Source of the DNA: an uncultured Caulobacter sp.
GTDB taxonomy: Bacteria > Pseudomonadota > Alphaproteobacteria > Caulobacterales > Caulobacteraceae
Direction of reading: 5' to 3'
Assembly (NCBI RefSeq): GCF_937900395.1
Contig: NZ_CALCDX010000045.1
Location: 1 to 64,000 of the forward strand
DNA: 64,000 nt
Shown here: piece after piece, positions 28,234 to 36,962 of the stretch
Position numbering within the stretch: the stretch's first letter is position 1
How the letters are laid out: each line of letters opens with the position of its first letter
Translations under genes and position numbers: made by a program
The notes under the pieces: generated by a model
Told to the model about the DNA's origin: nothing
Databases searched by the model: none
The model's input: only the letters and a program-made list of their open reading frames with translations

Positions 28234-29757
28234 CTATTTGACGGCGATGAAGACCGGGTTGGCGTAGAACCACAGGTCTGACCAAGGATCCTCGCCCAAG
28301 GGGTCCGGCAGCGGCTCGGGCTCATCGCCGCCCGTCCCGCGAACCCGGATGTAGGTCGGGCCTTGCACGTTCTTGAGCACGTGGATCATCGACAACACCT
28401 CGCCGTCGCGGACCCAGGAGGTCGGGGTGAAGGCGCGGACGACGCGCGTGGTGGGATTGACGTCCAGCGCACGGTTGCTCGCGGGGCCCATGACGTCGCC
28501 CTGGATCAGGTCGATGCGGGCGACGCTCGGCGAGAATCCGCCGAAATTCTTGCCCGAGGGATCGCGAACGCGGATCACGACCGTGACGTCGGCTCCCGCC
28601 GGAACCTCCAGACGCCCGCCGATCTCGGCCTTGCGGCCACCGGCCATGGCCGTGACGTCGACCTCGGAAACCAGGTCGCCCAGGGTCACGAAGATCCGTC
28701 CGTTGCGCAGGCCGTCCAGCACGTCGTCATAGGTGCGCACGGCCTTCACATAGGTCTTCGAATATTCGCCGGGCCAGAAGTCGTCGCCGCCGTCGGTGTA
28801 GTGACGGTGGGAGTCCGAGGTCGAGGTGATCCACCAGCGGCGGCCCTCGCCCAGCATGGCGTCCCAGAAGCCGCCCAGCTTGGCGGTCATCTGATCGAAG
28901 CCGCCCATGGTCGGCGCGCGCGAATAGCCGCCCCGGTCGCCCTTGGGCTTGAGCGAACCGTCGGGATTCAGGCTCGAGGCTTGATGCCCAGGCGCACCCT
29001 CCATGCCAACGGCGACATCAGGGGCGGTGTCGTTCCAATCGCGAAGCTCGGACGGCGAGACCAGGCCATAGCGCCCCACGCCCGTCGCTGATCTGGACGG
29101 GTGGTTGGCGATCACGACCGGGGGCCGGGGCAGCGCCTTCATGTGACGCAGGGCCTCCAGCATGAAGCCCTCCGTGTCGCGCGCCGGATCGGCGGGCCAG
29201 GGCTCACGTCGATTGTAGCCGCTTTCGATCCCGAACAGGGCGTCGCGCTCCAGGGCCGAGCGCGGGAGGATGAGGCTAGAATGCTCAGCCGCGGGGGTGT
29301 CCAGTTCCATCCCCCAGAACTGCAGCACGCCCGGCGTCTCTCGTCGGGATCGCAGAAGCTCGGGATAGGCCTCGTCTCGGTTCAGCTTCGAATGGTTCGG
29401 ACCGCCGTGGTCGGTGGCGACCATCCAAGTGAGGCCATGCCTGGCCGCCATGCGGGCGTTGGTGGTGATCGGATTGCTGGCGTCCCCGGCCTTGATCAGG
29501 ATCGGGGGCTGGGAAGGATCGGCGGCGGGCTTCACCGACACGCTGAACCAGCTGTGCACATGATGATCGCCAGCCAGCCAGCGGCGCTGCGCCGGCCTGG
29601 CGGGGCGCGTCGCCCTGTGCGCGGGCCCGACCGGTTCAACGGCGTGTCCAGGATGCGCCGACGTGGGCGTCCAGGCGCTCGTCGCGAGGCACAGGGCGAT
29701 GGCGGCCGCGGCGCGAGGGCGGCGGAGGCGGACGGGACGAACAAACCAATTCAGCAT
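28234..29757 (-). CDS. Exported PHP-domain metallo-phosphoesterase (CehA/McbA-like), module 1
   Basis: A 507-residue protein with an Arg-rich signal peptide (cleavage near SAHP, residue 35). PHP-type metal ligands are seen in GDHHVHSWFS near 63-72, VATDHGG near 113, IANHPSR near 220 and STSDSHRH near 315. A C-terminal beta-rich part follows. These enzymes hydrolyse phosphoesters or related esters outside the cytoplasm, but the substrate is open. It lies 220 bases after TBDT 1 on the same strand, with a strong hairpin between them, and so is probably the enzyme of the ECF1-FecR1-TBDT1 module. Confidence 0.82.
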   Translation of the reverse strand: MLNWFVRPVRLRRPRAAAAIALCLATSAWTPTSAHPGHAVEPVGPAHRATRPARPAQRRWLAGDHHVHSWFSVSVKPAADPSQPPILIKAGDASNPITTNARMAARHGLTWMVATDHGGPNHSKLNRDEAYPELLRSRRETPGVLQFWGMELDTPAAEHSSLILPRSALERDALFGIESGYNRREPWPADPARDTEGFMLEALRHMKALPRPPVVIANHPSRSATGVGRYGLVSPSELRDWNDTAPDVAVGMEGAPGHQASSLNPDGSLKPKGDRGGYSRAPTMGGFDQMTAKLGGFWDAMLGEGRRWWITSTSDSHRHYTDGGDDFWPGEYSKTYVKAVRTYDDVLDGLRNGRIFVTLGDLVSEVDVTAMAGGRKAEIGGRLEVPAGADVTVVIRVRDPSGKNFGGFSPSVARIDLIQGDVMGPASNRALDVNPTTRVVRAFTPTSWVRDGEVLSMIHVLKNVQGPTYIRVRGTGGDEPEPLPDPLGEDPWSDLWFYANPVFIAVK

Positions 29758-29926
29758 GGGTGCTCTCTAGCCTTGGGTTGCGACGATTCTTCTTCGCTTT
29801 CCCCCAAAAGTCGCGACCGGCTCGGCGCATCCGGGCCGGTTGGCGCCAGCGCGCTATCGTAGAGCTGACATCCGCCGTCCGCGACCGCGAAGAGCGCAGG
29901 GTGGCGGCGCACGCGATCGAACCGCC

Positions 29927-29960
29927 GAAGCGGCCCGCGCGCGCTCGCGCGGGCCGCTTC
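29927..29960 (-). terminator. Strong hairpin after TBDT 1
   Basis: A perfect 15-base stem (GAAGCGGCCCGCGCG and its complement) with a four-base loop begins 17 bases past the TBDT stop. On the minus strand it lacks a following T-run (TTTAAA precedes it instead), so it may act as a partial terminator or as a 3'-end stabiliser between TBDT 1 and the PHP gene. Confidence 0.75.
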
Positions 29961-29977
29961 TTTAAAGGCCTATTGAT

Positions 29978-32869
29978 CTAGAACTTGGCCCGCAGGCCGA
30001 AGCTGATCGTACGGCCATAGTTGGTGTAGCCGCCGAACCAGCCACCCTTGATGAACTGCCGCTGCGAGGCCTTCGTCAGGTTCTGCCCCTCGATCGCCGC
30101 GGTGATCTGCGGCGTGATCTTGTAGCTGACGCTGCCGTCCAGAGAGCCGAACGCCTTGTCGTTCAGCGCCGACAGGCCCGCCCCGCCGACATCCTGCAGG
30201 ACGTCGTCGACCCAGCTGTAGCTGGCGCGGGCCGCGAAACGGTCCTTCTCGTAGAAGGCCGTCACGTTGAAGCTGTTCTTGGCGACATTGACCATCTCGT
30301 CCTTCAAGGTCGGCGAGTAGGTCGCTTCGGTGTCGGTGTAGGTATAGTTGGCCAGGAAGCCGAGGCCGTCGAATGGCGCGGGCAGGCTCTTGAACAGGTG
30401 CTGGTAGGCCAGCTCGACGCCCTTGATCGTCGCCTTGCCGCCATTGGTCGGCGAGGTCAGCACATAGGTCTGCCCATCGACGACGATGTTGGTGTTCTGG
30501 CTGTAAACAAAGGTCGTGATGTCCTTGTAGAACGCGCCGGCCACCAGCGCGCTGCCTGGGGCGAAGTACCACTCAAGGGTCGCGTCATACTGCCAGGCCT
30601 CGAACGGCTTCAGCAGCGGATTGCCGCCCACGGCCGTCAGCAGGGTCCCGGAATTCAGCGTCAGGCGCGGCGCCAAGTCGGCCAGGGACGGCCGGGTGAT
30701 CACCTTGGCGGCGGCCACGCGGGCCTGCAGGGCGTCGGTCAGCTCCAGGGCGAAGTTGGCCGTCGGCAAGACGTCGGTATAGGTCTTCTCGAAGCGGACG
30801 GGCAGCGCGGCCTTGCCGTTGTCGGCGTGACCGGCCGAGACCTGCTTGGTCTGGGCCACCCGCACGCCGACCTCGCCGCGCAGGGGCGCGCCGAACAGCC
30901 TGGTGTCGATGTCGCCCAGGGCGTAGCCGGCCGAGATCTTCTCGGACACGCGATACGAGTTGCGCTGGTCCGCGCGGGCCGTGCCCTTCTGGTTCGGGTC
31001 GCGCAGGGCCCAGAAGGCGGCCGGATCCGGCATGGCCCAGCTCGTCGGCAGGCCGACCGAGGCGCCGCCCAGGAAGTCGCTGACCGGGAACGGGTCGAAA
31101 TAGTCCGCGCCGAAGAACTTGCCGGTCAGGTTGGTCGTGTAGTTGATGTCGGCGCGATTATAGGACCGCGAGCGCTCGCGAAACTTGACCCCGAACTGAA
31201 GACGGCTGACCGGACCCAGGGTCATCGGCCGCTCGGCGTCGAACTGCAGGGCGGTCTCGTCGTCCGTGGCGTCGTTGACCCGCCACTCGATACGGCGGAA
31301 CGGCAGCAGGGACGGGTTGTTGAGGTCGGCGGTCGCCAGACTGACGTCCGGCAGGCCGTCGCCGGCTTGGGGCAGGTTGAACGTCGCGCGGCCCATCGAG
31401 CCCTGCAGACGGGTGCGGGTGATCGGCTTGGAGGTTTCCGAATAGGCCCGGGCGTAGGCGAGGTCACCGGTGATCGTCCAGTCCTCGAGCTTCTGACGGA
31501 TCTTGCCGGCGATCATCATGTTGTCGTGCGCCAGGTCGCTGACCTCGCGGCCGATCTGGCTGCTGGTGTTCGCCACGCCGCCGGTCATGACGCCGTCCTT
31601 GATCACGGCGGAGCCGGCGACCAGGGTCGAGAGATCAGGATCGACCGAATAGGTCAGCTCGTCATAGTGGTCGTCGAGCTTGGTGTAGCTGCCGTCCAGC
31701 GTGATCTCGGTGGCGTCGCTGGGACGATACTGAGCCGACAGAACGACACCCTTGCGTTCGCGGTCCTCGCGCTCGAGCGTCGGGCGGATATTGGTCGCGT
31801 ACAGCTGCACGCCCTGGGCGATCAGGCTCTTTCCCAGGGTGGTGCTGGCGCTGGGATAGCTCCAGCCCACGCCCGTGATGCGGTCCTGGCGCAAGGTGCG
31901 CTGGTCATAGACCGCCGCCGCCAGCACGCCGAAGGTGTCGGCCGCGTTGGTCCAGCTGGCCAGGCCCGACACGCGCGGGTCGGTCTTGTCGGCGAGCTCG
32001 GGACGGCTGGCGGTGGCCGACAGCGCCAAGGTCGTGCGGCCTAGATCCAGCGGGCGAAAGGTCTTGATATCGACCACGCCGCCGATCGCCCCCTCGTCCA
32101 GGGACGCCAGCGGGGTCTTGCCGACCTCGACGCCGGCCACCAGTTCGGATGGCAGGGTGTCGAAGCGGAACTGGCGGCCGCTCTGGCCGCTGTCCCGCAT
32201 GTTCTCGTTCACCGCGGCGCTGCGGCCGTTCAGGGTGACGATCTGGAAGTTCGGACCCAGGCCCCGGACGCGGACGAACAGACCCTCGCCCCGGTCGCGG
32301 GTGATGGCCACGCCGGGCACGCGCTGCAGGGCCTCGGCGATGTTGTTGGACGGAAACTTGCCGATGTCCTCGGCCGAGATGGCGTCGACGACATTGGCGG
32401 CCTTGCGCTTTTCGTTCAGCGCGCGGGCGAGCGAGTTGGCGAAGCCGCCGGTGACGACGAGTTCTTCGATCTCGGTGGGCTCGTCGGCCCGCGCCGCGAC
32501 AGCCTCGGCGCGCGGAGCAGCCGCCGTAGCGGCGCTGGGCGCGGTGGAGACCCTCTGGGCCGCCGGGCGCAGGATCGCCGCGCCGCCGTTGCGCACGAAG
32601 GTCAGGCCGGTGCCGCGCAGCAGTTCGGCCAGGCCGCGCTCGGCGTCGAACTGGCCGCGCACCCCGTTGGTGTGCTTGCCGCTGAGAAGCGCCGGATCGG
32701 CCAGGACCTGCAGGCCCGTGGCCCGGGAAAAGCTCGGCAAGGCCGAGGCCAGATCGCCCGCCGGGATCGCCAGGGTCGGCTTTTCGGAGGGCGCGGCCAG
32801 GACGGGGCTCGCCGTCAGCAACGCGGCCGCGGAGGCCGAGCCCAGCCAGGTCCAGATGTTCGAAGTCAT
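29978..32869 (-). CDS. TonB-dependent receptor with STN signalling domain, module 1
   Basis: Outer-membrane TBDT of 963 residues. After the signal peptide (ending PVLAA near residue 25) comes an STN domain (about 32-105: LAIPAGDLASALPSF, LQVLADPALLSG), which contacts FecR in cell-surface signalling. The TonB box region is EIEELVVTGG near 130, the plug follows (IAEALQRVPGVAITRD, RVRGLGPNFQIVTLNG) and the barrel ends in the terminal Phe (GLRAKF). It imports and senses one substrate with TonB energy. It follows fecR by 105 bases in the ECF1-FecR1-TBDT1 unit. The ligand is unknown; the adjacent phosphoesterase suggests a phosphorylated compound. Confidence 0.93.
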   Translation of the reverse strand: MTSNIWTWLGSASAAALLTASPVLAAPSEKPTLAIPAGDLASALPSFSRATGLQVLADPALLSGKHTNGVRGQFDAERGLAELLRGTGLTFVRNGGAAILRPAAQRVSTAPSAATAAAPRAEAVAARADEPTEIEELVVTGGFANSLARALNEKRKAANVVDAISAEDIGKFPSNNIAEALQRVPGVAITRDRGEGLFVRVRGLGPNFQIVTLNGRSAAVNENMRDSGQSGRQFRFDTLPSELVAGVEVGKTPLASLDEGAIGGVVDIKTFRPLDLGRTTLALSATASRPELADKTDPRVSGLASWTNAADTFGVLAAAVYDQRTLRQDRITGVGWSYPSASTTLGKSLIAQGVQLYATNIRPTLEREDRERKGVVLSAQYRPSDATEITLDGSYTKLDDHYDELTYSVDPDLSTLVAGSAVIKDGVMTGGVANTSSQIGREVSDLAHDNMMIAGKIRQKLEDWTITGDLAYARAYSETSKPITRTRLQGSMGRATFNLPQAGDGLPDVSLATADLNNPSLLPFRRIEWRVNDATDDETALQFDAERPMTLGPVSRLQFGVKFRERSRSYNRADINYTTNLTGKFFGADYFDPFPVSDFLGGASVGLPTSWAMPDPAAFWALRDPNQKGTARADQRNSYRVSEKISAGYALGDIDTRLFGAPLRGEVGVRVAQTKQVSAGHADNGKAALPVRFEKTYTDVLPTANFALELTDALQARVAAAKVITRPSLADLAPRLTLNSGTLLTAVGGNPLLKPFEAWQYDATLEWYFAPGSALVAGAFYKDITTFVYSQNTNIVVDGQTYVLTSPTNGGKATIKGVELAYQHLFKSLPAPFDGLGFLANYTYTDTEATYSPTLKDEMVNVAKNSFNVTAFYEKDRFAARASYSWVDDVLQDVGGAGLSALNDKAFGSLDGSVSYKITPQITAAIEGQNLTKASQRQFIKGGWFGGYTNYGRTISFGLRAKF

Positions 32870-32974
32870 GTCATGATCCCCGTTTTCGCGCGGCGTTCAA
32901 CGCCGGTTCGGCGGGGAAGACGCCGGCGCCCCCCGAACCCGGACAGGGATTTTTGTGAAGTTTCGGCGACGCGC

Positions 32975-33898
32975 TCAGCGCGAGAGCGTCAATCCGTCCG
33001 ATGACTGACGAACGGTGAAGCCGTGCATCAGCGCCAGATTGCGCACCAGCGCCTGCGGCTCGTCGAGCCGGAAGCGGCCAGCCACCCGCTGACGCCCCAA
33101 GGCCGGATCGGCGATCGTGATCGGAATGGCCGAGGCGCGATTGAGCCGCTCGACCAGTCGCGCCAAGGGGATGCCGTCCGTTTCCAGCCAGCCCGAGCGC
33201 CAGTCGTCGGCCTGCAGATCGAACGCGCGGACCGCCGACAACCGCCCCTCCTTGGCGAACGCCCGCTGGCCCTGGGTCAGCTCGGCCGTGCGATGGATCA
33301 GTCCCGCCGGCGCCAGCCGCACGCGTCCCCGGCGCACCGAAAGCTCAAGACGTCCATCGCCGCGCTCGAGGTCGAAGGCCGTGCCCAGCACGCGGGCCGA
33401 GCCTTCGGGCGCCTTGACTGTGAACGGCCGCCCCGCGTCGTGAGCGACGTCGAAGAAGGCCTCGCCGCTCACCAGCTCGACCTGGCGCTGCCGCGCGCCC
33501 AGGCGCACTTCGAGGCGGGTGGCTCCGTCCAGGGTGACCTGCGTGCCGTCGGCCAGGTTCGCGACCCGGTGCTGGCCCGGCGCGGTCTGCAGCACCAAGG
33601 GCGCGACGGTCATCAGCTGAATTTGGGGCCAGGCAAGGAAGGCGGCCAGGCCGCAAGCTGCGAGACCGCCCGCCAGCGCGGTCCAACGTCCAGCGCGGCG
33701 CGGAACGCTCCGCCGCTGCTCGCTCAGCCGCATCGCTTCGGCCAGGGCGGGGTCCTGACTGGCGCGCCAAACCTGATCGAAAGCCTGGCCGTGCGCCGGG
33801 TCGGCCGACTTCCAGGTCTCGAAGGCGGCGTCCTGGCGGTCGCCGGCGTCCAGTCGTCGCGCGGCCCAGACGGCGGCCTCTTGGCGGGCGCGGCTCAT
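32975..33898 (-). CDS. FecR-family anti-sigma/sensor protein, module 1
   Basis: A 307-residue inner-membrane signal transducer. The cytoplasmic N-terminal part (DUF4880-like, RQEAAVWAARRLDAGD) binds the sigma factor. One membrane helix (about 93-112, GLAACGLAAFLAWPQI) leads to the periplasmic FecR domain (LADGTQVTLDGATRLEV, GEAFFDVAHDAGRPFTVKA, LGTAFDLER). A small STN-like end domain closes it (RVAGRFRLDEPQALVRNLA). ATG overlaps the sigma-factor stop by four bases. It should receive the substrate signal from TBDT 1 and release ECF 1. Confidence 0.92.
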   Translation of the reverse strand: MSRARQEAAVWAARRLDAGDRQDAAFETWKSADPAHGQAFDQVWRASQDPALAEAMRLSEQRRSVPRRAGRWTALAGGLAACGLAAFLAWPQIQLMTVAPLVLQTAPGQHRVANLADGTQVTLDGATRLEVRLGARQRQVELVSGEAFFDVAHDAGRPFTVKAPEGSARVLGTAFDLERGDGRLELSVRRGRVRLAPAGLIHRTAELTQGQRAFAKEGRLSAVRAFDLQADDWRSGWLETDGIPLARLVERLNRASAIPITIADPALGRQRVAGRFRLDEPQALVRNLALMHGFTVRQSSDGLTLSR

Positions 33899-34401
33899 CG
33901 GCGGCCTCCGCCGGCGCGGCGCTCGGCTCGGGCGATTTCGCGATGCAGCTGCTCCAGCGCCCGCGCCACGTGCTTTTCGACGGCCGCCTCGCTGAGGCTG
34001 AGATCTTGGGCGATCTGGCGCGGCGAGTGGCCGTGCAATCGGCGTCGGATGAACACGTCACGACGCAAGGGCGGCATGGCGTCCAGCGCCTTGCCGAACA
34101 CCTCGACCTTCTGGCGATGCATCAGGATCTGCTCCGGCGCGGGGGCTTGGCAGGGAATGTCGTCGTCCAGCGCCTGGGCGGGCCGTCGGCTGGCGCGGCG
34201 GAAGTGATCGCGCACCAGGTTCAACGCGATGCGATAGCCCAGCGCGGCTCGATCGACGATGGTCCGCGCCTGCTCATAGGCCAGCAGGCGTTCGAACGTC
34301 TCCTGCACCAGATCCTCGGCCGTCGCGGGGTCCCGCGTGCGCCGAACGATGAACTGATAAAGGTCGCGCCGCTGCGCGCGCAGGCCGGCCAGGTCGCTCA
34401 T
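33895..34401 (-). CDS. ECF sigma factor (FecI-like), module 1
   Basis: A 168-residue ECF sigma factor. Region 2 holds PATAEDLVQETFERLLAYEQ and region 4 LRRDVFIRRRLHGHSPRQIA with the recognition helix LSLSEAAVEKHVARALEQL. GAGGGAAG lies about nine bases before ATG 34401, so the longer frame to 34506 is not used. It is the first gene of a fecI-fecR-TBDT unit and probably drives its own operon. A Pho-box-like half-site is found about 75-80 bases upstream. Confidence 0.92.
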   Translation of the reverse strand: MSDLAGLRAQRRDLYQFIVRRTRDPATAEDLVQETFERLLAYEQARTIVDRAALGYRIALNLVRDHFRRASRRPAQALDDDIPCQAPAPEQILMHRQKVEVFGKALDAMPPLRRDVFIRRRLHGHSPRQIAQDLSLSEAAVEKHVARALEQLHREIARAERRAGGGRR

Positions 34402-34465
34402 CGAAGCGCTTCCCTCGCCCAGAGAGCGGAATGACGAATGGACCGGCCGAGCATGGTGCGGCGCT

Positions 34466-34483
34466 AGCACGACTTTATGACAG
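34466..34483 (-). promoter_or_regulatory. Pho-box-like site upstream of ECF sigma 1
   Basis: On the minus strand CTGTCAT-AAAG is a perfect left half and spacer of the PhoB box; the second half (TCGTGCT) fits poorly. It lies roughly 65-82 bases upstream of the ECF 1 start. Because the island is rich in phosphoesterases, PhoB control is plausible but not established by one half-site. Confidence 0.3.
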
Positions 34484-34592
34484 TAAAGCCGCCCCCCACC
34501 GACCATCCGCCTCGCGCCAGGCGGTCATCTGCGGGTTCGATGATCGCCCCGGCCGCCGACGGGACCGTTGCCGAGCCGTCGACGGCTTCCCG

Positions 34593-35459
34593 CTAGCGAC
34601 GAAGGGCGGCGAGCTCGGGGACCGCGTCGGTCTGCAGAATGCTCGCGCCCAGGTCCCGCAGATCCTTGATGCCCGCCGGGTCGCCAGCGAGCAGTCTCTG
34701 GTCGGCGTCTCCAAGGCTATTGAGCCAGACGCGCAGGCCGAGCCTGGCGATCTCCGCGCGGGCTCCCGGCGACAGGCTTTCCAGATCGGCATGAACGACC
34801 TGCGCCGCGCCGACGCTCGTCAACAGCTCGGCCAGGGGCATGTCCGTCGTCAGCCGAACCATCACGCGCGCCGCGGGATCCAGCCCCCGCACGCCCGCCA
34901 GGACCGCTGGGTCGCTATCGAAATAGAGGCTCGTGGCGCGCATCCCCGAGGCGTTGACCACCTCGACGATAGGACCGAGGCGGTCGCTCTTCAGGTCGAG
35001 ATCCACCAGGATCCGGCCGCACGCCAAGGCCAGCGCGCGCGCCAGGGTCGGCGGAGCCTCATCGCTGGGCCGACCGTCCCGTTCCTTCAGGCGCAACGCG
35101 GCGACTTCGGAGGCGGTCTTGTCCTCAATACGGCCCTTTCCCGTCGTGGTCCGATCAACTGTCCTGTCGTGCATCAGCACGGGCGTTCCGTCGGTCGTCA
35201 CCGCGATGTCGATCTCGACGATGTCGGCGCCCTCGGCGATCGCGGCCTCGATCGCGGCCAGGCTGTTCTCGGGCGCGCGGCTGTGCGCGCCGCGATGGGC
35301 GGCGATCATCAGGCCCGCCTCCGGCTTGGCCAGTCGCGCGAGCGCCGCGCTCATGGCGGGCGTCGCGGCGCAGCGGTCCGCGGACGACGGCTGCGCCGCC
35401 CGCGCGGCGGTGGCCGCCGCAAGGCCAAGCAAGGTCGCCAGGGCTACACGTCGGATCAT
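34593..35459 (-). CDS. Glycerophosphodiester phosphodiesterase
   Basis: Hydrolyses glycerophosphodiesters to glycerol 3-phosphate and an alcohol. After a signal peptide (ATAARA, residue about 21) the GDPD core shows IAAHRGAHSRAPENSLAA near residue 52, ADIVEIDIAVTTDGTPVLMH near 78-97, and DRTVDRTTTGKG after it, giving the HRG, ExD and HD catalytic residues. At 288 residues it is full length. Its ATG overlaps the stop of the phosphatase gene, so the two are coupled, and both follow TBDT 2. The glycerol 3-phosphate it frees is a known ligand of GlpR-type repressors, one of which is encoded further along the island. Confidence 0.9.
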   Translation of the reverse strand: MIRRVALATLLGLAAATAARAAQPSSADRCAATPAMSAALARLAKPEAGLMIAAHRGAHSRAPENSLAAIEAAIAEGADIVEIDIAVTTDGTPVLMHDRTVDRTTTGKGRIEDKTASEVAALRLKERDGRPSDEAPPTLARALALACGRILVDLDLKSDRLGPIVEVVNASGMRATSLYFDSDPAVLAGVRGLDPAARVMVRLTTDMPLAELLTSVGAAQVVHADLESLSPGARAEIARLGLRVWLNSLGDADQRLLAGDPAGIKDLRDLGASILQTDAVPELAALRR

Positions 35460-36826
35460 GGGGCGCGTTTCAGGTCGAGTTCGGCGCTCTTGGGCGCCAG
35501 ATCGATCAGCCGCGCGGCCTTGCCCCGGGCCGGCTTGCTGAGGCGGAAGGCGTCATAGAGCGCGCCGGTCGCGGTGTAGGCCTTGTAGGTCAGCTCGCCG
35601 CCGTCGACGCTGATCGCCTGGAACAGCTGCACGCCGGTGGCCTTGCGGGTGGCCCAGCCGCGCTCGCCGCCCACATACTGCTTGGGCCCGGCGACCGAGA
35701 CCACATAGACCGGAGCGCCCTTGCGTCCCCGGGCGTAGGTGTGGTCGTGGCCCTGCAGCACCAGATCAACGCCGTGCGTCTGCAGGACGGGTTCGAGCGC
35801 GGCGCGGAGCTCGGCGTTGTCGCGCCCCTTGGCGGTCGAATAGATCGGATAATGCAGGAAGACGACGGTCCAGGCGTTCGGATTATCGGCCAGACGCGCC
35901 TCCAGCCACTTCAAGGTCGCCTCGGCCAGTTCTGGATGATCGCTCATCGCGTCGGCGTCCAGCGATAGGAAACGCACGCCCTGATAGTCGACCTGGTAGA
36001 CCGTCTCCGCCAGCGCCGGAACACCCGCCGGACCATTTCGCGGCAGGGTGAACTGCTGACGCCACTGCAGCGCCAGGACCTGACGCCCATCGACGGGCGG
36101 CCCATATTCGTGGTTGCCGGGGCTGGGCAGGGTCAGCAGTTCGGCGTGCAGGTCCGGCGCCATATCGAACCACTCGGCCCATTCGCGATCGGCGTCCGAG
36201 CGGTTGATGAGATCGCCCGCATAGAGCGCCAGGGCCGCGTCCGGCGCCAGGCGGCGAGCCATGCGCATGACCCGCGAGCCGTGGCTCTCGACCTCGTTCT
36301 GCACATCGCCGAAATAGAGGAAGGTGAACGGCTTGGCCGTTGCAGCGGCGGTGCGGACCTGGCGCCAGGCGCTGAAGGTCCGTCCATCGCCCACCCGATA
36401 GACGTAGAGTGTTTCAGGCTTCAGCCCCTCGATGACGGCGCTGTGGGCGGTAGCCGAGACCGGCGCGCCGTTGCGGGGAACGTACTGAACCACTTCGCTG
36501 TCGGCTATCACGGTCGAAACGGCGTCCTCGAACGCCGGGCCGGGCGTGGCCTCGGCGTATTCCACGAGGCCCTTGCCCGCGCCGACCTCCATGCGCCAGG
36601 TCACCGCGAAGCCGCGCGAAGGATCCTCGGTCGGATTGACGATCAGCCGCTGGGGCTTTCCGCCCACGATCACCGGCTCGGCGGCGGGGCGCGCCTTGGC
36701 GGGTCCGTCGGCGCTGACCGGACCCGCGGCCAGCAGCAGGGCGGCCAGCGCCACACCGCAACCGAGAGCGGCCGCCGGACGGGACGATGCGCCAGGGGCG
36801 CGGGGCGCTTTGAAGCTGTGGGTCAT
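35456..36826 (-). CDS. Purple-acid-like metallophosphatase
   Basis: A 456-residue exported phosphatase with a signal peptide (about residues 20-40), an N-terminal fibronectin-like purple-acid-phosphatase domain (GFAVTWRM, TLYVYRVGDG) and a metallophosphoesterase domain. Metal ligands are in LYFGDVQNE near 172, YAGDLINRSD near 203, PGNHEY near 236, FLHYPIY near 330 and GHDHTYARG near 365. It should release phosphate from organic esters in the periplasm. It lies downstream of TBDT 2, with a hairpin between, and overlaps the GDPD gene by four bases. Confidence 0.9.
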   Translation of the reverse strand: MTHSFKAPRAPGASSRPAAALGCGVALAALLLAAGPVSADGPAKARPAAEPVIVGGKPQRLIVNPTEDPSRGFAVTWRMEVGAGKGLVEYAEATPGPAFEDAVSTVIADSEVVQYVPRNGAPVSATAHSAVIEGLKPETLYVYRVGDGRTFSAWRQVRTAAATAKPFTFLYFGDVQNEVESHGSRVMRMARRLAPDAALALYAGDLINRSDADREWAEWFDMAPDLHAELLTLPSPGNHEYGPPVDGRQVLALQWRQQFTLPRNGPAGVPALAETVYQVDYQGVRFLSLDADAMSDHPELAEATLKWLEARLADNPNAWTVVFLHYPIYSTAKGRDNAELRAALEPVLQTHGVDLVLQGHDHTYARGRKGAPVYVVSVAGPKQYVGGERGWATRKATGVQLFQAISVDGGELTYKAYTATGALYDAFRLSKPARGKAARLIDLAPKSAELDLKRAP

Positions 36827-36861
36827 GATGGGCTCGGATCAGGCGTTCAGGGAAGGGAGAG

Positions 36862-36892
36862 GTCGGCGCGGCCAAGGGGAAGCCGCGCCGAC
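36862..36892 (-). terminator. Hairpin between TBDT 2 and the phosphatase gene
   Basis: A perfect 11-base stem (GTCGGCGCGGC and its complement) with a nine-base loop lies between the TBDT 2 stop and the phosphatase start. A pyrimidine-rich CTCTCCCTTCCC follows on the minus strand. It may terminate part of the transcripts or protect the receptor mRNA. Confidence 0.6.
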
Positions 36893-36962
36893 GCGGCGCC
36901 CCGAGGCGGTCGGGAGCGCCGGCGCCGAAGGACCGCACGCGGGCGATCCGCCGGCGTAACGG

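Noticed and set aside
30398..32044. 548-codon plus-strand frame opposite TBDT 1
   Set aside because: Antisense shadow; the minus-strand TBDT is complete with STN, plug and terminal Phe.
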